DNA from: an uncultured Flavobacteriaceae bacterium
GTDB lineage: Bacteria > Bacteroidota > Bacteroidia > Flavobacteriales > Flavobacteriaceae
Length of the DNA: 64,000 nucleotides
Reading direction: 5' to 3'
NCBI GenBank assembly: GCA_947493175.1
Contig: CANLQD010000005.1
Span: 124,001-188,000 of the forward strand
In this document: piece after piece, positions 1-7,338 of the stretch
Position numbering within the stretch: position 1 is the first letter of the stretch
Layout: each line of letters opens with the position of its first letter
Notes under the pieces: generated by a model
What the model was told of the DNA's origin: nothing
Databases searched by the model: none
What the model saw: only the letters and a program-made list of their open reading frames with translations
Made by a program: the position numbers and the translations under genes

Positions 1-244
1 TTTGCACAAACATTTTCCCATAGATTCCTTGAAAAAAGTTAGTCGTCAAGGCTGTTAAAGGTTTAAAAAAAATACGACCCCATATCTATTATAATTAGTA
101 AATTCGTCCCATCATTAAATGCCTTGGGCCAGCCCCGAGGGCATTAAAAGGAAACATCTTGGTCTCGAGGCGGTCTTTCGACATATTTAATGAGTAGAAG
201 TCGTAGCATAAAAACCTCGGTTATCGAGTAAAACCAGACACTTC
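1..244. other. Upstream region of the DUF2723 gene
   Basis: No gene is supported here; an antisense frame over the region overlaps the DUF2723 start and looks like a shadow. A strong hairpin can be formed at 119-144 (ATGCC pairing with GGCAT, inner GGG/CCC) without a following T-run. Just before the gene, at 216-235, lies a 20-base motif that recurs with one mismatch at 22769-22788 ahead of tsf. No convincing TAnnTTTG promoter box was found. Confidence 0.5.
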
Positions 245-3200
245 ATGTTTGCAGCAAACTTTGAAAAATGGGACCGAATCCTCGGATGGTCGGTCTTTTT
301 TATAGCCCTTTTTGTATACGCTATTACCGTTGAACCTACCAATAGTTTTTGGGATGCGGGCGAGTACATCGCCACTTCGGCAAAATTACAAGTAGGCCAC
401 CCCCCGGGAGCACCGCTCTTACAGATGATCGGGGCATTTTTTGCTATGTTTGCCTTCGAACCAGACCAAGTGGCCCGTATGGTCAACTATGTTTCGGGTG
501 TTTCGAGCGCCTTTACCATCCTGTTCATGTTCTGGACCATTACCAACCTTACCCAAAAATTGATTTCCAAGTCGGAGACCGTCACCAATAGTAAGGCCAT
601 TGCCATTTTAGGAAGTGGACTCATCGGAAGCTTGGCCTTCACTTTTTCAGATAGTTTTTGGTTCAATGCGGTCGAGACCGAAGTATACTCTATGGCGAGT
701 TTTATCATGGCATTGCTGCTGTGGCTCGGACTGAAATGGACGGATACGTTGGATGACCCGCGCGGCAATCGATGGATTATATTGATATCGTTCGTAGTAG
801 GCCTCACCTTTGGTGTTCAATTTATGGGCTTTTTGGCCATCCCATCCATAGGATTGTTATATTATTTTAAGCGATACAAAACCACTACCGTCCCCAATTT
901 TCTGATAGCCAATATCGCAGTCGTAGGTATTTTGATGTTGGTTTATAAATTCTCGCTCACCTATGTCTTGAAACTGTTCGGGTGGAGCGAGGTGTTCTTC
1001 ATCAATAGTATCGGACTTCCCTTTAATTCGGGAACTATTATTATGGGGCTATTGTTTGTTGCCGCCTTCTACTTTGGGCTGAACTATACTAAAAAGAACG
1101 ATTTTAGAACCGCAAACACTGTAATCCTTTGCTTAATGTTCTTATTCCTAGGATTTTCTTCCTGGCTGATGTTACCGATTCGGGCAAATGCCAAAACGGT
1201 CATCAATGAGAACAACCCAGAAGACGCCAGGGCTTTACTGGCCTATTACAATAGGGAACAATACCCGGGCGTCGACAGCCCGGTTTACGGTACGTATTAC
1301 TCGGATATGTTCGCGCCCGCCGGAGAAGACAAAGATGAAAAGCCCAAATATGAAAAAGATGAAAAGACAGGGAAATACGTCATTGTCAACTACTACGAGA
1401 ATGCCTTACAAGGGCCCAATAAAGATCATGTAGGCCTATTGCCCCGTATGTGGAGCAGCCAGCATGCAGAGAACTATATGAAATATTTTGGTCGTCTCGA
1501 TTTTAAAATGACCCAGAATAACGAAGAATTGAGAAAGGCTGTGCAGCAAGTTAAAAATGGTTTTGATAATGGGGAGATAGATGCCGACCAATACATTAGC
1601 TTTATTAGACGCTTTGGCGACTATCTGGAGGTAGAACCCCCATCGCTTTGGCAGAATATACAGTACATGATGGAGTTCCAATTTGGGTATATGTACTGGA
1701 GGTACTTTATGTGGAACTTCACCGGAAAACAGAATGATGTGCAGGGGCGTTACAATGGGGATGGTAACTGGTTAAGCGGTATTGGTTTTATAGATAGCAT
1801 TCGATTGGGAAGCCAAGATAACCTACCCAGTGAGGTGAGCGAGAACAAAGCCCGAAACACCTATTATTTTCTGCCGTTGATTTTGGGGATTATCGGACTT
1901 GTCTTTCAAATTTCCAAAAATCCCAAACAGTTTTGGGCCCTTTTCGTTTTCTTTATGTTCACGGGAATCGCCATACAGTTTTATACGAATCCTTATATTT
2001 TTCAACCTCGGGAACGCGACTATTCGCTTGTTGGATCCTTTTACGTTTTCGCTTTATGGATAGGGCTGGGCGTATACGGACTTTTCGATGGTTTAAAGCA
2101 ATATCTGACCCCGAAAATATTGGCCCCTGTGGTGACCGCAGTGTGCCTATTGGCCGTACCCTCGGTCATGGCCTATCAAAATTGGGACGATCACGACCGC
2201 TCGAATCGTTTTACGGCGAATGCTTCGGCAAAGGCGTATTTGGATTCTTGCCAGAAAGATGCTGGTGCCATTCTCTTTACGATTGGGGATAACGACACTT
2301 TTCCCCTTTGGTACGCGCAGGAAATCGAAGGCCACCGAACCGATGTACGCATTGTTTGCACTAGCCTTTTTGAAACGGATTGGTACATAGATCAGATGAA
2401 ACAAAAGGCCTATGAGAGTGATCCGATTCCTTCCCAAATCACGCATGATAAGTACCGCTGGGGTTCCAGGGATGTGTTGTACTATCAAAATGTAGACCCC
2501 TTGTTCAATAAAGAGCTTTCCAAAAACCGTTGGATGATCAGCGATTTTGTGAACTGGGTCGACAGTGACAATCCGCAGACCAAATTGAAATTTATTCTTC
2601 AGAAACAAAATGCAGACCTCTCGGCCTATTCTGAAAACAGCCAGAATATCGTGTACTACCCCACCAATAAACTACGTATTCCCGTAAACAAAGAGAACGT
2701 TTTGGAGAGTGGCCTGGTAAAGCAAAAAGATGCCGACCTGATCGTTGATTACATCGATATCGATCTGCCCAAGAGCGCCATCACCAAAAAAAGTATGATG
2801 ATGTTAGACATTATCGCCAACAACGACTGGAAACGTCCTATCTATTTCTCTGGAGGAAGTTTTGATGATGCGGAGTTCATATGGATGAAGGATTATTTGC
2901 AATTAGATGGCATGGCCTACAAATTAGTACCTATCAGGACCGAGCGCAAAAATGGTTTTGAAATGGGCCGTATCGATTCCGAACTCATGTACAACATCGT
3001 TATGAAGTGGGATTGGGGCAATTCTGGAAGTCCTGATGTATATCATGATCCCCAAACCCGTATACAAGGGCTCTCCTACCGTGGAAATCTAGCTCGCTTA
3101 ACAGAGCAACTACTCGAGGAAAATAAAACCGATAAAGCAAAGGAAATCATTGATTTGGCAATGGCGAAAATGCCCGTGGAATATTTTAGCTATTACACTT

Positions 3201-3619
3201 TTGTAGAACCCTTTGTAGATGGCTATTACAAGGTCGGGGAAACCTCAAAAGCAAGGGAGCTCTTTACCAAACTAAAAACAATTTATCAAGAACGGCTGAC
3301 TTACTACGCTGGTACTACCTTGGACGAGCAATACGATAAAATCGATGAGATTATTGCAGATATGGAAGCCTATCGTAGAAACATTGATATCCTAATCACC
3401 AACAATGATCGTGAACTTGCGGAAAAGGAAACGCTGGTCTTTAACGAGTACATCGATAAATTCAGTCACTTCTACAAAGAGGATTTGATAGACGAACAGC
3501 CTTCTTCAAACGGGGATCCCGATATGGCAGATACGGTTCCTATTCAAGACACCAATGCCGTCGATAACACTACGGTAGAAACATCAACGGATTCGACCCT
3601 AACACCAGTGGAGGACTAA
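245..3619 (+). CDS. DUF2723 family multi-spanning membrane protein (putative GT-C type glycosyltransferase)
   Basis: A 1124-residue protein. The N-terminal half carries many hydrophobic segments, with the family signature FWDAGEY around residues 35-41, whose acidic residues sit in the first external loop as in GT-C enzymes. A soluble loop rich in charged residues follows around 350-480, then more membrane segments to about residue 640. The long C-terminal soluble part ends in an acidic, Thr/Asp-rich tail. Members are widespread in Bacteroidota and are thought to be dolichyl-phosphate-mannose-like protein or lipid glycosyltransferases; the substrate is unknown. The ATG at 245 gives a short polar start before the first membrane helix. 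The gene stands alone, with a convergent neighbour downstream. Family assignment is firm, activity is inferred. Confidence 0.85.
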   Translation: MFAANFEKWDRILGWSVFFIALFVYAITVEPTNSFWDAGEYIATSAKLQVGHPPGAPLLQMIGAFFAMFAFEPDQVARMVNYVSGVSSAFTILFMFWTITNLTQKLISKSETVTNSKAIAILGSGLIGSLAFTFSDSFWFNAVETEVYSMASFIMALLLWLGLKWTDTLDDPRGNRWIILISFVVGLTFGVQFMGFLAIPSIGLLYYFKRYKTTTVPNFLIANIAVVGILMLVYKFSLTYVLKLFGWSEVFFINSIGLPFNSGTIIMGLLFVAAFYFGLNYTKKNDFRTANTVILCLMFLFLGFSSWLMLPIRANAKTVINENNPEDARALLAYYNREQYPGVDSPVYGTYYSDMFAPAGEDKDEKPKYEKDEKTGKYVIVNYYENALQGPNKDHVGLLPRMWSSQHAENYMKYFGRLDFKMTQNNEELRKAVQQVKNGFDNGEIDADQYISFIRRFGDYLEVEPPSLWQNIQYMMEFQFGYMYWRYFMWNFTGKQNDVQGRYNGDGNWLSGIGFIDSIRLGSQDNLPSEVSENKARNTYYFLPLILGIIGLVFQISKNPKQFWALFVFFMFTGIAIQFYTNPYIFQPRERDYSLVGSFYVFALWIGLGVYGLFDGLKQYLTPKILAPVVTAVCLLAVPSVMAYQNWDDHDRSNRFTANASAKAYLDSCQKDAGAILFTIGDNDTFPLWYAQEIEGHRTDVRIVCTSLFETDWYIDQMKQKAYESDPIPSQITHDKYRWGSRDVLYYQNVDPLFNKELSKNRWMISDFVNWVDSDNPQTKLKFILQKQNADLSAYSENSQNIVYYPTNKLRIPVNKENVLESGLVKQKDADLIVDYIDIDLPKSAITKKSMMMLDIIANNDWKRPIYFSGGSFDDAEFIWMKDYLQLDGMAYKLVPIRTERKNGFEMGRIDSELMYNIVMKWDWGNSGSPDVYHDPQTRIQGLSYRGNLARLTEQLLEENKTDKAKEIIDLAMAKMPVEYFSYYTFVEPFVDGYYKVGETSKARELFTKLKTIYQERLTYYAGTTLDEQYDKIDEIIADMEAYRRNIDILITNNDRELAEKETLVFNEYIDKFSHFYKEDLIDEQPSSNGDPDMADTVPIQDTNAVDNTTVETSTDSTLTPVED

Positions 3620-3850
3620 TGTGCTATCGGCTAAAAATTAATGGCCTCATGTTCCGATTGAAAATCGACTGCAGTTCTATCTTGATACGAACACTATGCT
3701 CCTATTGTCCTGAACCCTTTTTTGGGTGAATTATAAGGACAAAGCAGCTTTAAAGTCTAGAAGGTGAGTACCTAGGTAGACAGACATTCCAATTACATAG
3801 ACAGATTCCTTATCCGTACCCTCAAAAAAAGAAGCTAACTAGGGTTTCCG

Positions 3851-4147
3851 CTAAACGTACTCGTTCAGAATACCGATTAAGGTATTGGCATCTTGTTCTC
3901 CACTTTGTCGCCACACCATCTCCCCTTTTTTATAGATCATAAGGGTAGGCAACCCTTTTACACGTAGTGCTTGGGAAAGCTCTTTGTTCTTATCGACATC
4001 GATTTTGATGATTTTCCCTTTATCGCCCAGGGCAGCGGCAACATCTCGTAATACCGGATGCATGGAAGTAGACTGTTCGTTCCATTCGGCATAGAAATCC
4101 AATAACACGGGAACGTTTGCATCTATAAGCTCACCAAATTTTGACAT
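3851..4147 (-). CDS. Thioredoxin-fold protein lacking the CXXC active site
   Basis: A 98-residue single-domain protein with a clear thioredoxin fold: LLDFYAEW before the active-site helix, the strand with IIKIDVDKN, and KGLPTLMIY with the cis-proline at residue 67. The usual WCGPC is replaced by WNEQS (residues 22-26), so both redox cysteines are absent, and no other cysteine is present. It cannot act as a disulfide reductase and more likely binds or scaffolds a partner. No signal peptide is seen, so it is probably cytoplasmic. A TACTTTTG -7 box lies on the minus strand at 4171-4178. The catalytic loss is seen directly; the role is unknown. Confidence 0.85.
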   Translation of the reverse strand: MSKFGELIDANVPVLLDFYAEWNEQSTSMHPVLRDVAAALGDKGKIIKIDVDKNKELSQALRVKGLPTLMIYKKGEMVWRQSGEQDANTLIGILNEYV

Positions 4148-4170
4148 AAGAATATCATTAGGTTACGGGT

Positions 4171-4178
4171 CAAAAGTA
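4171..4178 (-). promoter_or_regulatory. -7 promoter box for the thioredoxin-fold gene
   Basis: Minus-strand TACTTTTG matches the Bacteroidota TAnnTTTG element and ends 23 bases ahead of the ATG. No good TTTG element is seen 19 bases further upstream, so only the -7 part is supported. Confidence 0.45.
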
Positions 4179-4240
4179 GTAAAAAATGTTAAATCGATGG
4201 ATATGGTATCTATTTTGTGGGGGCAAGAAGCTAGTTAAAA

Positions 4241-5470
4241 TCATGTTAATGATTTCTTCTTTAAGGTGATGACGGTAATTTCTGGCCAAATACCTACCCG
4301 ACCGGGATATCCCAAAAACCCAAAACCGCGATTCACATTAATATATTGCCCCATTTGTTCGTAAACACCGGCCCATTGCTTGTAGCGCCATTTCACAGGA
4401 CTCCATTTAACCCATCCCGGGATTTCAATCCCGAACTGCATTCCGTGTGTATGTCCGCTTAAAGTAAGATGGTAATGATATTCATGAGGTATTACTTGCT
4501 CCTCCCAATGAGAAGGATCATGGCTCATCAGTATTTTAAAATCATCCTTGGATATTCCTGCCGTGGCCTTGTTCAGGTCCCCTGCCTTTTTGAATCCGCC
4601 CTTGCCCCAATTCTCTACGCCGATCAACGCTATACGATCTTCACCCTTCTCTAGATAGCGACTCTCGTTCAATAGGAGATCAAAGCCCATTTCTTTCTGT
4701 AGGTCTTTTAACGTCTGTAGGTTTTGGGCTTTGGCTTCCGCAGTGTCCCAAGGCACATAGTCTCCATAGTCATGATTTCCCAATACGGAGAATACCCCAT
4801 CTTTAGCCGTCAATGTCCCAAAAAGCTTTTTCCAAGGGTACATCTCCTCTGCCTTGTTGTTCACCATATCCCCGGTAAATAGAATGGCATCACTTTTTTG
4901 TTGGTTCACCAGATCTACGGCATACTCGATCTCCTTTCGATTATCGAAACTGCCACTATGTACATCTGATATTTGGGTAATCGTGTAGCCATGAAATGCT
5001 TCTGGAAGATCATCAAACTCCATCTCATAGCGCAACACTTTATAGTTGTATTTACCCTTATACATTCCAAAGAGCAATGCACCAAAAGGAACCGCTGCAA
5101 TACCCATGGCCATCACACTTAAAAAACGTCTTCGCTGCGGAAGGTCGAATTCGGTGGCACTACCGAACAATTTGCCATATAGGCCCTCGAACAACCTAAA
5201 AACATCTTCAGAAAACAGAAAAATGACCGTTATAAGCTTAAAAGTCAACATGGTGAGCAACAAACCGAACGCATAACTCTTGGGTCTGCTCAAAACCCGA
5301 CCGGGTTCCTCCCCTACCGTAAATTGATAAATAAAATTCCCCAATACAAGTAATGACAAGGCAATGAACGCATAGTACACCCAAGGAAATCGGGTAGAGG
5401 TGCGTACCGCTTGTAATGCGTAAAAACCTAAAATCAGATAAATAAGAATGAATATAATCCAGCGAAGCAT
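4241..5470 (-). CDS. Membrane-anchored calcineurin-like metallophosphoesterase
   Basis: About 409 residues. The N-terminus has several hydrophobic segments in the first 150 residues, then a metallophosphoesterase domain with the full metal-binding motif set: QISDVHSGS (D-x-H), FTGDMVNN (G-D), VLGNHDYG (G-N-H-D), MSHDPSHW and LSGHTHGMQFG (G-H-T-H). This layout matches the YaeI/YkuE-like group, known in some cases to act on lipid phosphates such as UDP-diacylglucosamine-type substrates; the substrate here is unknown. The ATG at 5470 was preferred over a TTG five codons upstream because a TACCTTTG -7 box at 5483-5490 covers that TTG. The transcript would then have only a very short leader. Confidence 0.85.
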   Translation of the reverse strand: MLRWIIFILIYLILGFYALQAVRTSTRFPWVYYAFIALSLLVLGNFIYQFTVGEEPGRVLSRPKSYAFGLLLTMLTFKLITVIFLFSEDVFRLFEGLYGKLFGSATEFDLPQRRRFLSVMAMGIAAVPFGALLFGMYKGKYNYKVLRYEMEFDDLPEAFHGYTITQISDVHSGSFDNRKEIEYAVDLVNQQKSDAILFTGDMVNNKAEEMYPWKKLFGTLTAKDGVFSVLGNHDYGDYVPWDTAEAKAQNLQTLKDLQKEMGFDLLLNESRYLEKGEDRIALIGVENWGKGGFKKAGDLNKATAGISKDDFKILMSHDPSHWEEQVIPHEYHYHLTLSGHTHGMQFGIEIPGWVKWSPVKWRYKQWAGVYEQMGQYINVNRGFGFLGYPGRVGIWPEITVITLKKKSLT

Positions 5471-5482
5471 GCTATTTTTTTG

Positions 5483-5490
5483 CAAAGGTA
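5483..5490 (-). promoter_or_regulatory. -7 promoter box for the metallophosphoesterase gene
   Basis: Minus-strand TACCTTTG fits TAnnTTTG exactly and lies 12 bases before the chosen ATG at 5470, implying a nearly leaderless mRNA. It helps decide the start codon. The -33 element is not clear. Confidence 0.5.
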
Positions 5491-5524
5491 TTTTTTTACC
5501 GATACGCCGCGTGACTTTTTCGAT

Positions 5525-6247
5525 TTATTTAACGCGCTCGACCACCGCTCGAACGGTTTCCTCAGCTGTCAGAAGCACCTTGCCATCTTCCAAAATCTGG
5601 GAAGAGCTCATGGGAATTCTTGTGCCCACTATGCTATTTTGGTACGATTTGCTGCCTGAAAGGTGTATGGCCTCAAACCTGTTTTCCTTGAAGATATGCG
5701 CATTTTGAATACTAATACCAGATCCCGGCATTACAGTGCATCGGTTGGCCTTTTGTCGTAGTTTCGACAGTAGTTCAATACCCTCAAGAGCTCTTCTTTG
5801 CTGACCGGAAGTCAACAAGGTATCAACTCCCAATGCTTCCAAGCGATCCAATGTTTCCAATGGATTCTGTACCCAATCAAATGCACGGTGAAATGTAAAA
5901 CTTAGTTTTCCAGAGGCATTCACAAGCAGCCCGGTTCGTTTTTCATCTAACGAAAAATCATCTAGCAACACGCCCGACACGATACCCTCAAAACCCAATT
6001 CCACACACATTGCTATGTCTTCTTTCATAATCTCAAATTCAGACTCCGAATACATAAAATCCCCTCCCCTGGGACGGATCAAGACGTGAATAGGAATCGA
6101 AATCTGCCCACGCGCAGCTTTCAAAAGTCCGTAAGAAGGAGTGATACCTCCTACTCCCAACTCAGAACAAAGCTCAATCCTATCGGCACCTCCTTTCTGG
6201 GCATTTATGGCAGATTCCAATGAATTGGCACATACTTCTACGAGCAT
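5525..6247 (-). CDS. cutC: CutC family protein (copper homeostasis protein CutC)
   Basis: A 240-residue TIM-barrel protein of typical CutC length. It begins MLVEVCANSLESAINAQKGG and continues with ADRIELCSELGVGGITPSYG, the family signature. IPIHVLIRPRGGDFMYSESE and LLTSGQQRRALEG are further conserved blocks, and VMPGSGI is near the end. CutC was named from copper tolerance in E. coli, but a direct role in copper binding is disputed, so the biochemical function is uncertain. It is cytoplasmic, with no signal peptide. The gene is divergent from the glycosylasparaginase gene, with about 40 bases between the starts. Confidence 0.93.
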   Translation of the reverse strand: MLVEVCANSLESAINAQKGGADRIELCSELGVGGITPSYGLLKAARGQISIPIHVLIRPRGGDFMYSESEFEIMKEDIAMCVELGFEGIVSGVLLDDFSLDEKRTGLLVNASGKLSFTFHRAFDWVQNPLETLDRLEALGVDTLLTSGQQRRALEGIELLSKLRQKANRCTVMPGSGISIQNAHIFKENRFEAIHLSGSKSYQNSIVGTRIPMSSSQILEDGKVLLTAEETVRAVVERVK

Positions 6248-6288
6248 TTATCTATATTTAAAGAACTAAAAATAACCATCTTGAACCT

Positions 6289-7281
6289 ATGAAACGAAGA
6301 AATTTTTTGAAAAATACCGGTACCGCCACCGCAGGTCTCATCTCGGTGCCTTTGCTCGGTGCCTGTGAGAAAAAAAAAGCGGTCAACACCATAACCAACT
6401 CCATTGAAACCATTCGACCGATCGTTATTTGTACTTGGGACTTTATGAACGCCTCCGCAAAGGCATGGGAGGTTTTACAGAAGGGCGGCAATGCCTTGGA
6501 TGCGGTAGAGCAAGGGGTTATGGTAGAAGAAGCCGATGTAAACAACCAAACGGTAGGCGTCGGAGGGCGACCCGATAGGGACGGCAACGTTACCTTGGAT
6601 GCCTGTATTATGGATAAGGATGGAAATTGCGGCGCTGTATTATGTCTTGAGAACATTGCCCATCCTATCTCAGTAGCCCGCAAGGTCATGGAAGATACCC
6701 CGCATGTAATGCTGACAGGAACCGGTGCGGAGCAATTTGCCTACGAGCAGGGGTTTGAAAAAACCAACTTACTGACCGAACAATCAAAAAAAGAATGGCT
6801 TGAATGGAAAAAAACCTCCCGTTACGAACCGATCATCAATATCGAAAATCACGATACGATCGGTATGTTGGCCATCGACAAAAATGGCGATATTTCTGGA
6901 GCCTGTACCACTAGCGGCATGGCCTATAAAATGGCCGGACGCGTAGGTGACTCACCCATCATAGGGGCCGGCCTTTTTGTAGACAACGAAGTGGGCGGGG
7001 CCACTGCAACCGGGGTCGGGGAAGAAGTAGTACGAACAGTCGGAAGTTTTTTGATCGTAGAACTCATGCGCCAAGGAAAATCTCCCCAAGAGGCCTGTGA
7101 AGAGGGCGTGAAGCGTATTATTGGCAAAAACAGCGACCATACCGATTTTCAAATCGGGTTCATTGCCATCAACAAAAAAGGAGAAACAGGAGGCTACTGT
7201 ATTCAACCAGGTTTCACCTATCGCACCTATTCACAGGCGGGACATAAGAACAATCCCTCGGACTCTTACATTAACTCTTAA
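6289..7281 (+). CDS. Glycosylasparaginase-type N-terminal nucleophile hydrolase (N4-(beta-N-acetylglucosaminyl)-L-asparaginase)
   Basis: A 330-residue exported protein of the Ntn-hydrolase asparaginase family. The leader has a twin-arginine-like RRNFLKNTG and ends in a lipobox-like LLGAC, so it may be exported folded and lipid-anchored. The proenzyme cleavage site is in ENHDTIGM, making Thr190 the predicted nucleophile after self-cleavage. Substrate-pocket blocks GRVGDSPIIGAG and ATGVGEE follow, as in the well-studied Elizabethkingia enzyme, which cleaves the GlcNAc-Asn bond of N-glycan remnants. This suggests scavenging of glycoprotein fragments. Length and motif order are complete. An isoaspartyl-peptidase activity is the main alternative. 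Confidence 0.9.
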   Translation: MKRRNFLKNTGTATAGLISVPLLGACEKKKAVNTITNSIETIRPIVICTWDFMNASAKAWEVLQKGGNALDAVEQGVMVEEADVNNQTVGVGGRPDRDGNVTLDACIMDKDGNCGAVLCLENIAHPISVARKVMEDTPHVMLTGTGAEQFAYEQGFEKTNLLTEQSKKEWLEWKKTSRYEPIINIENHDTIGMLAIDKNGDISGACTTSGMAYKMAGRVGDSPIIGAGLFVDNEVGGATATGVGEEVVRTVGSFLIVELMRQGKSPQEACEEGVKRIIGKNSDHTDFQIGFIAINKKGETGGYCIQPGFTYRTYSQAGHKNNPSDSYINS

Positions 7282-7285
7282 ATTC

Positions 7286-7316
7286 TTAGCATAAATCGAT
7301 AATCTTCGTAGTTTTG
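7286..7316 (+). promoter_or_regulatory. Promoter of polA
   Basis: TAGTTTTG at 7309-7316 is a perfect TAnnTTTG -7 box. TTAG at 7286-7289 is one base off the TTTG -33 element, with exact 19-base spacing. Transcription would start about 15 bases before the polA ATG. Confidence 0.55.
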
Positions 7317-7338
7317 AAGTTCTTCAAGCATACATAAA

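Noticed and set aside
2147..2608. 153-codon minus-strand frame inside the DUF2723 gene
   Set aside because: Fully antisense to a well-supported gene with clear family motifs; a shadow frame.
3707..3740. Imperfect hairpin (GTCCT/AGGAC with inner ACCC/GGGT) after the DUF2723 gene
   Set aside because: No T-run follows the stem, and it is about 90 bases past the stop codon; not called a terminator.
3777..3809. Short direct repeat TAGACAGA..TTCC with 21-base period
   Set aside because: Only two copies, imperfect, and no link to a gene start or mobile element; probably chance.
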